Source of the DNA: Bacteroidota bacterium
GTDB taxonomy: Bacteria > Bacteroidota > Ignavibacteria > Ignavibacteriales > Ignavibacteriaceae
Assembly (NCBI GenBank): GCA_021815365.1
Contig: JAKAGZ010000006.1
Span: forward strand, 1-64,000
Reading direction: 5' to 3'
Length of the DNA: 64,000 bases
Positions 26,102 through 34,783 of this stretch are shown piece after piece; position 1 is the first letter of the stretch, and each line of letters starts with the position of its first letter. Both the position numbers and the translations under genes were made by a program. Below the pieces are notes generated by a model that worked only from the letters and a program-made list of their open reading frames with translations, had not been told where the DNA came from and made no database searches.

Positions 26102-26135
26102 AACCTTCGATGTTACTGGCAAAACATCGAAGGTT
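26102..26135 (+). terminator. Terminator after aconitase
   Basis: Perfect 13-bp stem AACCTTCGATGTT / AACATCGAAGGTT with an 8-nt loop, starting 14 bp after the aconitase stop and followed by a short T-rich stretch (GCTTTATAAAATATT). Confidence 0.7.
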
Positions 26136-26267
26136 GCTTTATAAAATATTAACCTACCCCCTTTCCCTGGTGGCACCATATTTTTTTATCCGGTTCTGAA
26201 TTTTCGGAAACAGTTTTTTTATTTTAAAAAGCCCTCAAATTAATCAAATATTGTTATTTATAAAATA

Positions 26268-26307
26268 ATTATTGTTTATCAATAAAAATAACTTGACAAA
26301 CGATAAT
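26268..26307. promoter_or_regulatory. Likely operator: 15-bp inverted repeat over the -35 of the DUF2975/XRE genes
   Basis: ATTATTGTTTATCAA (26268-26282) and TTGACAAACGATAAT (26293-26307) are inverted copies at 13 of 15 positions, separated by 10 bp. The right half contains the TTGACA box. The nearest regulator is the XRE protein of the same unit, so autoregulation is the simple reading. Confidence 0.5.
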
Positions 26308-26321
26308 TTAATTATTATTAT
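26293..26321 (+). promoter_or_regulatory. Promoter of the DUF2975/XRE operon
   Basis: TTGACA (26293-26298), a 17-bp spacer and TATTAT (26316-26321), 27 bp before the ATG at 26349. GGAG lies just upstream of that ATG. The rest of 26136-26348 shows only A/T-rich sequence. Confidence 0.6.
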
Positions 26322-26348
26322 ACCTCTGTAAAAATTAATGGAGTTAAT

Positions 26349-26942
26349 ATGAAAACATTATTAAAAGATAATTTCTTTGTGAAAAGTTCTTACAGTTATG
26401 TAAACCTTTTCTATATGCTTTTTCCAGTTTTAATTGTCGTTTTATTTCTTCCGATGATATTTGGCTTTCCATTGACCGGTCATAAATCTCCTGTTGCACT
26501 GCTCAATGTTGATTTGTTTAATCTTTTCGGAAAGGAAAAATTTATAGACGAAATCAATCTTGGGAATATTCTGTTCTGGCTTTTAATTCTGGCTGCTAAT
26601 CTTACAGTTGGTTTGGGAATATTCTTTGGTTTAAAAAAACTTAAAAGATTTATGAAAAATGTTTATGAAGATAAGCCTTTTATTGGAGAGAACGGAGAAT
26701 ACCTGAAAACGACAGGCATAATTATTATGCTTCTTTCAACTATTATCTACTTAAGTCATGTATCATCACAATTTATTTCACCACCCCCTGTCTCTGCATG
26801 GATAAAAATTCTATATTTTGTTTCAATCCTTATAAGTACTCTTTTCAACCCTTATCTAGTTGTTGGGCTGTTAATATTTGTTATCGGTGAAATAATTGTT
26901 CGTGCTGCAGAGTTGAAAGAAGAACAAGACCTTACGGTGTGA
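26349..26942 (+). CDS. DUF2975-type membrane protein
   Basis: 197 residues with four hydrophobic helices (about 19-40, 73-95, 119-140, 151-180). The loop after helix 2, LKKLKRFMKNVYEDKPFIGENGEYLKTTG in outline, is the DUF2975 pattern ('…F…FxxxNxxxLrxxG'). Its role is unknown. Such genes are very often followed, as here (7-bp gap), by a small YozG-like XRE regulator, suggesting a membrane protein/repressor pair. The first gene behind a strong promoter with a probable operator. Confidence 0.8.
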   Translation: MKTLLKDNFFVKSSYSYVNLFYMLFPVLIVVLFLPMIFGFPLTGHKSPVALLNVDLFNLFGKEKFIDEINLGNILFWLLILAANLTVGLGIFFGLKKLKRFMKNVYEDKPFIGENGEYLKTTGIIIMLLSTIIYLSHVSSQFISPPPVSAWIKILYFVSILISTLFNPYLVVGLLIFVIGEIIVRAAELKEEQDLTV

Positions 26943-26949
26943 GGCAGCT

Positions 26950-27159
26950 ATGGCAATAAGAGTAAACCTTGATGTAATGATGGCTAAAAGAAAAATCTCT
27001 TTAACTGAGCTGGCTGATAAAGTTGGTATTACCTTGGCAAATCTTTCAATACTTAAAACTGAAAAAGCAAAGGCAATCAGGTTTTCGACATTGAATAAAA
27101 TCTGCGAAGTATTGGAATGTCAGCCGGGAGATATTTTAGAGTTTATTACTGATAAATAG
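26950..27159 (+). CDS. Small XRE/Cro-type regulator (YozG-like)
   Basis: 69 residues, almost entirely one helix-turn-helix: MMAKRKISLTELADKVGIT, with recognition helix around LANLSILKTEKAKAIRFSTL, then ICEVLECQPGDILEF. It is typical of the compact regulators partnering DUF2975 proteins. Probably binds the inverted repeat at 26268-26307 and represses its own operon. No DNA-binding data can be inferred beyond that. Confidence 0.85.
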   Translation: MAIRVNLDVMMAKRKISLTELADKVGITLANLSILKTEKAKAIRFSTLNKICEVLECQPGDILEFITDK

Positions 27160-27222
27160 TAGAGAGGGGGCATCCTCCAAAGGCGGACAAGTTACCTCGT
27201 CTCTCTGCAACGACAAGAAGAA

Positions 27223-27702
27223 TTATGCTACGGCTGATTCCTTTTTATTTTTGGTTGCAATTATTTTATCAACCGAAAAATTTCCTCCGCCTTTTATCAT
27301 AAGGGCTAATAATAAAGCAAGCGCAAGCAAATGGTATTCGAAGCCCTCACCTGTAGCCTGTCCTGTCCAGTTCATAAAAAATCCATTGTGAATATGGATC
27401 ATAAAAACAGCAACAAGCATTACAACAGTCAATCCGAAAGCGGAAATCTTTGTGAGTGTGCCGGTTATTAATCCAAGTGCACCGAAAAACTCAGCTACAA
27501 TATCAAGAAAAACAAAAATTGCCGGGATGCCCATGTTGTGCGTAAAATATCCCATCGTCCCTTCGAAGCCAAAACCTCCGAACCATCCTAATACTTTTTG
27601 TGCACCGTGCGGGAAGAAAACTATTCCGGTTACAATTCTTTGAAAAGTAAGTGCTGTGCTGTCAGGTGTTTCAAATAACCAGTGGAAAAATTTGTTCTTC
27701 AT
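27223..27702 (-). CDS. DoxX family membrane protein
   Basis: 159 residues, four membrane helices. The family signature RIVTGIVFFPHGAQKVLGWFGG is at the N terminus, followed by FLDIVAEFFGALGLITG and the last helix YHLLALALLLALMIKGGG with FSVDKII. DoxX-like proteins are linked to quinone/thiosulfate or redox membrane complexes, but most, including this one, have no assigned activity. Convergent with the XRE gene. The AGAGAG…CTCTCT words at 27161-27206 are the only structure in the short gap. Confidence 0.85.
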   Translation of the reverse strand: MKNKFFHWLFETPDSTALTFQRIVTGIVFFPHGAQKVLGWFGGFGFEGTMGYFTHNMGIPAIFVFLDIVAEFFGALGLITGTLTKISAFGLTVVMLVAVFMIHIHNGFFMNWTGQATGEGFEYHLLALALLLALMIKGGGNFSVDKIIATKNKKESAVA

Positions 27703-27943
27703 ATCAACCTCATTTATTGTTTGACAAATTAATTAAGCTGACGCATTTTTAAGAAATTTATTCGAAGAAAATTAGCATTTAAAATCATTAAAAAGCTACA
27801 CTTAATTTAATTCTTATATTTTACACTATGTATGCTTAAAAAGCATCCGGATTAGTTGTGTTGAAGCTTAGTGTGGTATTCTGTTTTTTATATCTTTATT
27901 TTATCCATCAATAAAAACGAACATCGGGACAATTTATAATTAA

Positions 27944-30121
27944 ATGATCTTCCTTAATCCAGCGGTACTTTTTGGTTTATTAGCCGCCTCAATTCCTGTT
28001 CTGATTCATTTGCTGAATCTCAGAAAATTAAAACGGATAGATTTCAGCACACTTGCCTTTTTAAAAGAATTACAGAAAAACAAGATCAGGAAAATAAAGC
28101 TGAAGCAGTGGCTGCTGCTTGCTCTGAGAGTACTCATTATTTTATTTCTTGTGATGGCTTTTGCAAGACCAACAATAAAAGGGATTGCCATAGGCGGCAC
28201 AACTTCGGCTGCAAAAACCACGGCAGTTTTTATTCTTGACAACACTTTCAGCATGTCTGTTGTTGATGCCAAAGGCTCTTATTTAAATCAGGCTAAGTCA
28301 ACAATCCAGGAATTGCTGAAACAGTTTCAGGAAGGTGATGATGCTGCGCTGGTTCTGGTCTCTGATAAAAATAATAAAGAAATAAAAACCACCGGCAATC
28401 TTGCTGAATTTGAAAAAGAAATTAATTCTGTTCAGATTTCCCATACGACAGGATTTTTGCATAACGCAATTGTTAAAGCTGCAAGAATTTTAGGCGAATC
28501 AAAAAACTTTAATAAAGAGATTTATATTTTTTCAGATTTCCAGTCGGGAAGATTATTTCAGGAAGGTTCCCTTTCTGACCTGAGCCAGCTTCTGAACGAT
28601 AAAGTCAGGCTGTACACATTTAATTATTCGGGTAAAGAAGTTTTCAATGTTGGAATAAACGAGTTGAAAATTGATAACCAGATATTCGAAAAAGATAAGC
28701 CTGTTAATTTTAGTGTGACAGTTACAAATTACTCTTCACGACTAGTTGAAAATGAAGTTGTCTCTTTATACCTGAATGGTGAGAGAAGCAGCCAGGAAAG
28801 TGTTACAATTGGTGCAGGCGAGTCGAGGGTTGTTTCTTTGCAGGCAGTTCCAAAGCGAACCGGCTTTATAAATGTTAGTGCTGAAATTGAGGATGACGAC
28901 ATAAGACAGGATAACAAACGATACGCAAATTTTTTTGTGCCTGATAAGATCCCGGTAATAATTTTTGCAGACGACCTGTCTGATTCAAAATTTATTGAGC
29001 TTGCTTTAACAGCGGGTGAAGAGCAGGGTACAATAAAAATAACAAAGAAAAATTTAAGCCAGCTTTCTTCTTTCGATTTAAATCAATATGATGTTGTTAT
29101 AATTACCGGCTCAAAAAATATAACAGGCATTGACAGGTTAAATTCATTTATAAAGAACGGCGGCAGCTTATTCCTGATGCCGGGTTCTTCCTCTTCGCTG
29201 CAGGACTTTAAATCTTTATTAACAGGTTTAGGTTTACCTGCACCAACCGGTACTTTGGGGGAAATAAATTCTTCCGATAATATCATCTCTTTTGATAAAA
29301 TAGAATTTGATCACCCGTTGTTTAAGGATATTTTTTCAAATCAGAATAAACAAAAGATAGAATCACCCGATGTTTATCATTGTTTTAAAATAAAACCGGC
29401 GGGCAAAGGCAACAGCATTATTACTTTAATGGATGGCTCTTCTTTCCTCAGCGAATATCGTGGAGCCTCTGCTGGAATCCTTTCTGGTACGCCTGTCGGA
29501 AAGACCAGCACGGGGAGAATTTTGCTAATGAATACAGCCCCTGTTTTAAGCTGGTCGAATCTGCCATTAAAAGGAATATTTGTCCCACTGATGAATAAAG
29601 CTGTGTATTATCTTGCGGCGAAGGATAATCCGGAAAAGGAATATTTATCAGGCGATGAAATTGCCATAAATTTAGGAAGGATTGACCGCTTTGCCGGCGG
29701 CAATATTTCATCACAGGTTAAAATAGAACGACCGGATAATTCGGACGAGTACCTGAATCTTGATAAGCAGCTAAAGAACAATTATATAAGCTATGGTAAT
29801 ACAGAACAGGTTGGTAATTATAAGATTTTTTCAGGTTCAAAAATTGTGAACGAGATTTCCGTGAATACTGATCCCGCTGAGTCAGTTACAAAATATTTAA
29901 CCACGACAAGCGGGGACGGTTTTAATGATTATCTTAAGAAAATTAATTTTAAAGGAAGACATATTGAAATTCCTAAAAACCAGGACCCTGCTAAAGTAGT
30001 GCTGCAATCCAGGTTCGGTTCGGAACTGTGGAAATATTTTATTCTCATTGCTCTGATTCTTGCTCTTGTTGAGATGGCGGTTGCAAGAAATGCCAAGAAA
30101 GAAATAATACAGGAAGTATAA
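27944..30121 (+). CDS. BatA-like membrane protein with VWA domain
   Basis: 725 residues. N-terminal BatA_N region: TM1 about 5-25, the motif IPVLIHLLNLRKLKRIDFSTLAFL, TM2 about 55-73. Next a von Willebrand A domain whose metal site reads D99-N-T-F-S103 (DxSxS with Thr for the first Ser). Large beta-rich and GATase-like periplasmic regions follow, and a TM near 700-717. In Bacteroidota such proteins sit in MoxR/Bat operons with DUF4159 and DUF4175 proteins; those two are 6.5 kb further on. Likely a membrane-bound stress or envelope complex subunit. Confidence 0.85.
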   Translation: MIFLNPAVLFGLLAASIPVLIHLLNLRKLKRIDFSTLAFLKELQKNKIRKIKLKQWLLLALRVLIILFLVMAFARPTIKGIAIGGTTSAAKTTAVFILDNTFSMSVVDAKGSYLNQAKSTIQELLKQFQEGDDAALVLVSDKNNKEIKTTGNLAEFEKEINSVQISHTTGFLHNAIVKAARILGESKNFNKEIYIFSDFQSGRLFQEGSLSDLSQLLNDKVRLYTFNYSGKEVFNVGINELKIDNQIFEKDKPVNFSVTVTNYSSRLVENEVVSLYLNGERSSQESVTIGAGESRVVSLQAVPKRTGFINVSAEIEDDDIRQDNKRYANFFVPDKIPVIIFADDLSDSKFIELALTAGEEQGTIKITKKNLSQLSSFDLNQYDVVIITGSKNITGIDRLNSFIKNGGSLFLMPGSSSSLQDFKSLLTGLGLPAPTGTLGEINSSDNIISFDKIEFDHPLFKDIFSNQNKQKIESPDVYHCFKIKPAGKGNSIITLMDGSSFLSEYRGASAGILSGTPVGKTSTGRILLMNTAPVLSWSNLPLKGIFVPLMNKAVYYLAAKDNPEKEYLSGDEIAINLGRIDRFAGGNISSQVKIERPDNSDEYLNLDKQLKNNYISYGNTEQVGNYKIFSGSKIVNEISVNTDPAESVTKYLTTTSGDGFNDYLKKINFKGRHIEIPKNQDPAKVVLQSRFGSELWKYFILIALILALVEMAVARNAKKEIIQEV

Positions 30122-30165
30122 ATTTTACGCATAACTTATATTAAAACGGAGGATGCAGAAATAAT

Positions 30166-31443
30166 TTGACGGACAGAATGATCGAAATTATAAAGAAGAC
30201 AACCGAGCGCGCAATGCTCGTTGCACTGATTACAAAAGATGCTGACAAACATCTCGTTGAAGAGCATCTGTCTGAGCTTGCTGAACTTTCTTTGACTGCA
30301 GGAGCTGAAACAATTTTAAAAATAATTCAGCAAAAATATTCAGCCGATCCTGCATTTTACGTTGGCAAAGGCAAAGCTGAAGAAATGAAACAGTTAATTG
30401 AAATGAATGACATCAACATAGTAATTTTTGATGATGACCTTTCACCTGTGCAGGTAAGGAACCTTGAAAAATTATTTGAAAGAAAAATTGTAGACCGCAG
30501 CGGATTGATACTCGATATTTTTGCATTGCGTGCAAAAACCAAAGAAGCGAAAACTCAGGTTGAACTTGCCCAGCTTCAGTATATGCTGCCGAGACTGACC
30601 CGTGCTTGGACACACTTATCGAAACAATATGGGGGTATCGGAACGAAAGGTCCCGGTGAAACTCAAATTGAAACTGACAGAAGAACTATCCGTTACAGGA
30701 TAAATCTGTTAAAAGAAAAACTTGATAAAATTGAATCACAAAGATTAACACAAAGCAGCAGCAGAAAGGATTTTTTAAAAATCTCCCTTGTTGGTTATAC
30801 CAATGCGGGGAAATCAACTTTATTTAATCTGCTTACAAAGGCAAATGTTTTTGCTGAAGATAAGTTATTTGCAACTCTGGATTCAACAACAAGAGCTTTG
30901 AACTTAGGGAAAAATCAGAAATTACTTTTGAGCGACACAGTAGGATTCATCAGGAAACTTCCTCCGCACCTGGTTGCTTCTTTTAAAAGCACACTTAATG
31001 AAGTCAGAGAAGCAGATATTATTTTGCACGTGATTGATCTTTCTCATCATTATTTTGAAGATCATATTCTTGTTGTGGAAGATACATTAAAAGAATTAAA
31101 TTGCGAAAAGAAAACCAGGCTTAAAATTTTTAACAAAGCTGATGCTGTTGAAGAGAAAGCAAAAATTGACTACGTAAGAAATAAATATAAAGATGCCCTG
31201 GTCATTTCAGCAAAGAGGGGAATAAATATTACTGGTTTAAAAGACAGGTTACTTAAATCAACTGAAGAAACTTTTGTGGAGGAAGAAATAGACCTCGAAA
31301 TAACAAATTCTAAGGCAGCCGCAGCTGTTCACTCACTTGCAGAAGTTCTCGATAAAAAATATGATGAGAATTCAATTCATATTACTTACAAAACAAATAA
31401 AGAAAATTCTGAAAAAATAAAAAAGATAGTTTATGGCGGTTAA
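30166..31443 (+). CDS. hflX: HflX ribosome-associated GTPase
   Basis: 425 residues. The N-terminal HflX domain has the glycine-rich GTKGPGETQIETDRR motif. The G domain has Walker A GYTNAGKST, DSTTRAL, G3 DTVGFI and G4 NKAD. HflX binds the 50S subunit and splits stalled ribosomes under stress. The start is TTG at 30166 (GGAGG 13 bp upstream) or ATG at 30178; either leaves the domain whole. Overlaps the downstream lyase gene by 11 bp. Confidence 0.93.
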   Translation: MTDRMIEIIKKTTERAMLVALITKDADKHLVEEHLSELAELSLTAGAETILKIIQQKYSADPAFYVGKGKAEEMKQLIEMNDINIVIFDDDLSPVQVRNLEKLFERKIVDRSGLILDIFALRAKTKEAKTQVELAQLQYMLPRLTRAWTHLSKQYGGIGTKGPGETQIETDRRTIRYRINLLKEKLDKIESQRLTQSSSRKDFLKISLVGYTNAGKSTLFNLLTKANVFAEDKLFATLDSTTRALNLGKNQKLLLSDTVGFIRKLPPHLVASFKSTLNEVREADIILHVIDLSHHYFEDHILVVEDTLKELNCEKKTRLKIFNKADAVEEKAKIDYVRNKYKDALVISAKRGINITGLKDRLLKSTEETFVEEEIDLEITNSKAAAAVHSLAEVLDKKYDENSIHITYKTNKENSEKIKKIVYGG

Positions 31444-33001
31444 AAAATTAATAATTGACGGAAGCTCACTAAATTTTGATAAGATAAAATTCTTTCTCAC
31501 CGAGAACCCGGAGATCACTCTTTCACCAAACTCTGTAAAAGCCGTTGAGCAGTCACGTTCACTTGTTGAAAAGTGGGTGAAGGAAGGTGAAGTTGTTTAT
31601 GGAGTTACAACGGGATTCGGTGAATTTGCGAATGTTAATATTTCCCGAAAAGATCTTAAAAAACTACAGCAGAATCTTATTCTCAGCCACGCTGCAGGCT
31701 GCGGTGAAAATCTTCCTCCGCACATTGTAAAGATCATGATGCTGCTCAGGCTGAATGCGCTTGCGAAAGGGTACTCGGGTATTCGTCTTTCCATACTTCA
31801 GCTTTTGATTAACATGATGAAGTATAATATTATTCCTGTTGTTCCTTCTCAGGGTTCGGTTGGTTCAAGCGGAGACCTGGTTCAGCTTTCGCATCTGGTT
31901 CTCGCGATGATCGGTAAAGGCAAAGTGCAGATAGTTAAAGATATTCTTGATGAAAAAGCTCCCGGTACAAAAATAATTTCTTCAGCAACGGCGTTGAAAA
32001 AATTTAAGCTGAAGCCAGTCGAACTAGAAGCCAAAGAAGGGCTTGCTCTGATCAACGGCACGCAGATGATGACGGCTTTTGCAGCATTTGTTTGTCTGAA
32101 GGCACAGAGATTAATTAAACTTGCAGATGTTTGCGCTTCACTTTCGCACGAAGCACTACGCGCAACCGATAAAGCATTCGACAAAAAACTTCACCAGCTT
32201 AAACCATTCCCCGGACAAATAACAACCGCTAAAAATATTCTTGAATTAATCAAAGGAAGTGAAATACGGATATCTCATCTTGAAAACGATCCGAGAGTTC
32301 AGGATGCGTATTCTATCAGGTGCATTCCGCAGATTCATGGCGCCTCGAGGGATGCGATTGATTATGTTTCTTCTCGTGTGTTGATAGAAATGAACTCGGT
32401 AAACGATAACCCGGTAATTTTTCCCGGGACAGAAGAACATATTGAAGGCGGAAATTTTCACGGGCAGTCGATGGCACTGGCAATGGATTTTATGGGCATA
32501 GCTCTTTCAGAACTTGCAAATGTTTCTGAAAGAAGAACAGAAAGAATGGTCAATGGTGCTTTAAGCTATGGGCTTCCGAGATTTTTGACAAAAGAAGGCG
32601 GGTTAAATTCCGGTCTGATGATTGCACAATATACAGCAGCAAGTCTTGTTTCAGAAAACAAAGTTTTAGCTCATCCTGCAAGCGTTGATTCAATCCCAAC
32701 ATCAGCAAACCAGGAGGATCATAATTCGATGGGATCTATAGCCGCGCAGAAGTGCTATAAAATTATGCAGAACCTGGAAAACGTTCTGGCGATTGAACTG
32801 CTTACTGCAGCGCAGGCGCTCGAATTTCTGAAACCGCTGAAACCGGGAAGAGGCACTTTTGCAGCTTATAATGAAATCAGGAAAGTAGTGAGGCCGCTGA
32901 AAAAAGACCGGCTGATCTTTGATGATTTAAAAAAAGTTGGTGATATTGTCAGGAATGATTCTCTTCTGCTTGCTGTTGAGAGAAAGGTATCATTAAAGTG
33001 A
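31433..33001 (+). CDS. hutH: Histidine/aromatic amino acid ammonia-lyase with Ser-Ser-Gly MIO triad
   Basis: 522 residues, MIO-lyase family. Catalytic features: Tyr in YGVTTGFGEF, His in LSHAAGCGE (as in histidine ammonia-lyases), Arg in YSIRCIPQIHG, and Glu in SANQEDHNSMG. The triad that cyclises to the MIO electrophile is Ser145-Ser146-Gly147 (GSVGSSGDL) instead of Ala-Ser-Gly. No hutU, hutI or hutG is present; neighbours are hflX and rmuC. The HAL-like His and Glu favour histidine, but substrate preference is not certain. Confidence 0.85.
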   Translation: MAVKKLIIDGSSLNFDKIKFFLTENPEITLSPNSVKAVEQSRSLVEKWVKEGEVVYGVTTGFGEFANVNISRKDLKKLQQNLILSHAAGCGENLPPHIVKIMMLLRLNALAKGYSGIRLSILQLLINMMKYNIIPVVPSQGSVGSSGDLVQLSHLVLAMIGKGKVQIVKDILDEKAPGTKIISSATALKKFKLKPVELEAKEGLALINGTQMMTAFAAFVCLKAQRLIKLADVCASLSHEALRATDKAFDKKLHQLKPFPGQITTAKNILELIKGSEIRISHLENDPRVQDAYSIRCIPQIHGASRDAIDYVSSRVLIEMNSVNDNPVIFPGTEEHIEGGNFHGQSMALAMDFMGIALSELANVSERRTERMVNGALSYGLPRFLTKEGGLNSGLMIAQYTAASLVSENKVLAHPASVDSIPTSANQEDHNSMGSIAAQKCYKIMQNLENVLAIELLTAAQALEFLKPLKPGRGTFAAYNEIRKVVRPLKKDRLIFDDLKKVGDIVRNDSLLLAVERKVSLK

Positions 33002-33031
33002 AAATTATAAATCCTTCAGGTAAACAGTAAT

Positions 33032-34342
33032 ATGGAAATAATTTTTTTAGTGATTGGAATTTTAATAGGTGGTGTCGCTGCTTTTCTCATTGCAAAATTT
33101 AAATTTGAGGGCAATGCAGAAAAAGCTGCTGAGAGAAATTCTATTCTCCAAGAGGATCTGGCAAAAGCTGAAAAGGAATTGAATGCTGAAAGAGAAAAAG
33201 TTATTAAACTTAACTCTGAAAATTCAGCTTTAAATTCTGATTACAAAAATCTGCAGGAAAAACTTGTAGAACAGAAATCAGAGATTGAAGTGCTGCAGGA
33301 AAAATTCGCAAAAGAGTTTGAAAATCTTGCCAACAGGATCTTCGACGAAAAAGGAAATAAGTTCACAGAACAAAACAAGGAAAAATTAAGTGAGATACTT
33401 AATCCACTAAAAGAAAAAATCGCTGACTTCGAAAAAAAAGTTGAAGAAAGCAGTAAAGAAAGTATAAAAGGTCACGCCTCATTAAAAGAGCAACTGCAAA
33501 TGCTGAAGGATATGAATCAGCAGATAACACAGGAAGCAAAAAATCTTACCAATGCGTTAAAAGGGCAAACAAAAACCCAGGGAAATTGGGGAGAGTTTAT
33601 ACTTGAAAGTATTCTCGAAAAATCAGGACTGGTTAAGGGAAGAGAATATCTTGTTCAGGAAAGCATTACTTCAGAATCGGGAAAGAGATTTCAGCCGGAT
33701 GTAATTATCAAACTCCCGGAGAATAAAAGTGTAGTTATTGATTCCAAGGTTTCATTAGTCAGTTATGAGAAATTTGTTTCTTCAGATGATGATCGTGAAA
33801 AGCAGCTTGCGCTTCGCGACCATATAAATTCAATACGTGCACACATAAAAAATCTCAGCGGGAAAAATTATCAGGACCTCTATCAGATCGAGAGCCTTGA
33901 TTTTGTTCTTATGTTCATGCCTATAGAGCCGGCTTTTGCAGTTGCAGTTCAGTCAGACAGTTCTCTTTTCAGCGACGCTTTTGAAAAAAATATTGTGATC
34001 GTAAGTCCTTCGACTCTGCTCGCTACTCTACGTACAATTGCCAGCATCTGGCGGCAGGAAAAACAAAATAAAAATGCCCTTGAGATTTCCAGGCAGGCTG
34101 GAGAAATGCGTGATAAATTTACTGCTTTCGTTGAAGACCTTCTGGCTGTTGGCAAAAGCCTCGTTTCTACAAAAGACAATTATGACAAAGCAATGAATAA
34201 ATTAGTAGATGGCAGAGGGAACTTAATTAATCGTGCTGAAAAAATTAAAGAGCTTGGTGCAAAAACTTCCAGGGCTCTGCCCAAAGCGATCCTTGACCGG
34301 GCTGACGAAGATGATGACGAACAGAATTTGTTGAAGGATTAA
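33032..34342 (+). CDS. rmuC: RmuC-family DNA recombination protein
   Basis: 436 residues: TM anchor about 2-21, a coiled coil to about residue 180, then the RmuC nuclease-like domain. Recognisable are LKGQTKTQGNWGEFILESIL, FQPDVIIKLPENKSVVIDSK (PD-(D/E)xK-like core) and LVSYEKFV. RmuC limits inversions between short repeats and helps restrain DNA rearrangement, notable in a genome with so many palindromes. Gap of 30 bp after the lyase gene and 9 bp before the GNAT gene suggests one operon. Confidence 0.92.
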   Translation: MEIIFLVIGILIGGVAAFLIAKFKFEGNAEKAAERNSILQEDLAKAEKELNAEREKVIKLNSENSALNSDYKNLQEKLVEQKSEIEVLQEKFAKEFENLANRIFDEKGNKFTEQNKEKLSEILNPLKEKIADFEKKVEESSKESIKGHASLKEQLQMLKDMNQQITQEAKNLTNALKGQTKTQGNWGEFILESILEKSGLVKGREYLVQESITSESGKRFQPDVIIKLPENKSVVIDSKVSLVSYEKFVSSDDDREKQLALRDHINSIRAHIKNLSGKNYQDLYQIESLDFVLMFMPIEPAFAVAVQSDSSLFSDAFEKNIVIVSPSTLLATLRTIASIWRQEKQNKNALEISRQAGEMRDKFTAFVEDLLAVGKSLVSTKDNYDKAMNKLVDGRGNLINRAEKIKELGAKTSRALPKAILDRADEDDDEQNLLKD

Positions 34343-34351
34343 ATTCTTAAA

Positions 34352-34783
34352 ATGACGATCACTCAACCGCAAACTCCTGAAGAATTTGAAAAATATTACG
34401 ATCTCCGCTGGAGGATTTTGCGAAAGCCCTGGAATCAGCCGAAGGGAAGTGAAAAAGATAACAAGGAAGAAAAAGCAATCCACGTAATGGTTTGTGAGAA
34501 AGACAGGATCCCTGTTGGGGTCGGCAGAGCACACTTTAATTCTGCAGAAGAAGCACAGGTGAGGTTTATGGCTGTGGAAAAAAATATGCAGGGAAAAGGA
34601 ATCGGCGCCGCACTGCTGAAAGAGCTTGAAAAAAAATCTAAAGAAAAGGGAGCGAAATATATTATTTTAAATGCACGCGATTCTGCGATTCCGTTTTATG
34701 AAAAATACGGTTACAAAGTTGTGAAGCAATCTCACACTTTATTTAACTCAGTTGTACATTTTGAAATGAAGAAGGAGTTATGA
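34352..34783 (+). CDS. GNAT-family N-acetyltransferase
   Basis: 143 residues, a single GNAT domain. The acetyl-CoA loop is FMAVEKNMQGKGIGAALLKEL (Q-x-x-G-x-G/A), followed by ARDSAIPFYEKYGYKVV, the usual end of the fold. The N terminus begins ITQPQTPEEFEKYYDLRW, like the ElaA/PhnO-type 'thioesterase-GNAT' subgroup. Acceptor unknown. Stop overlaps the next start (ATGA). Confidence 0.88.
   Translation: MTITQPQTPEEFEKYYDLRWRILRKPWNQPKGSEKDNKEEKAIHVMVCEKDRIPVGVGRAHFNSAEEAQVRFMAVEKNMQGKGIGAALLKELEKKSKEKGAKYIILNARDSAIPFYEKYGYKVVKQSHTLFNSVVHFEMKKEL

Noticed and set aside
26166-26182. TGGCAC-N5-TTTTT upstream of the DUF2975 gene as a sigma-54 promoter
   Set aside because: The -24 half is perfect but the required GC of the -12 half is missing, and a good TTGACA-N17-TATTAT promoter lies closer to the gene.
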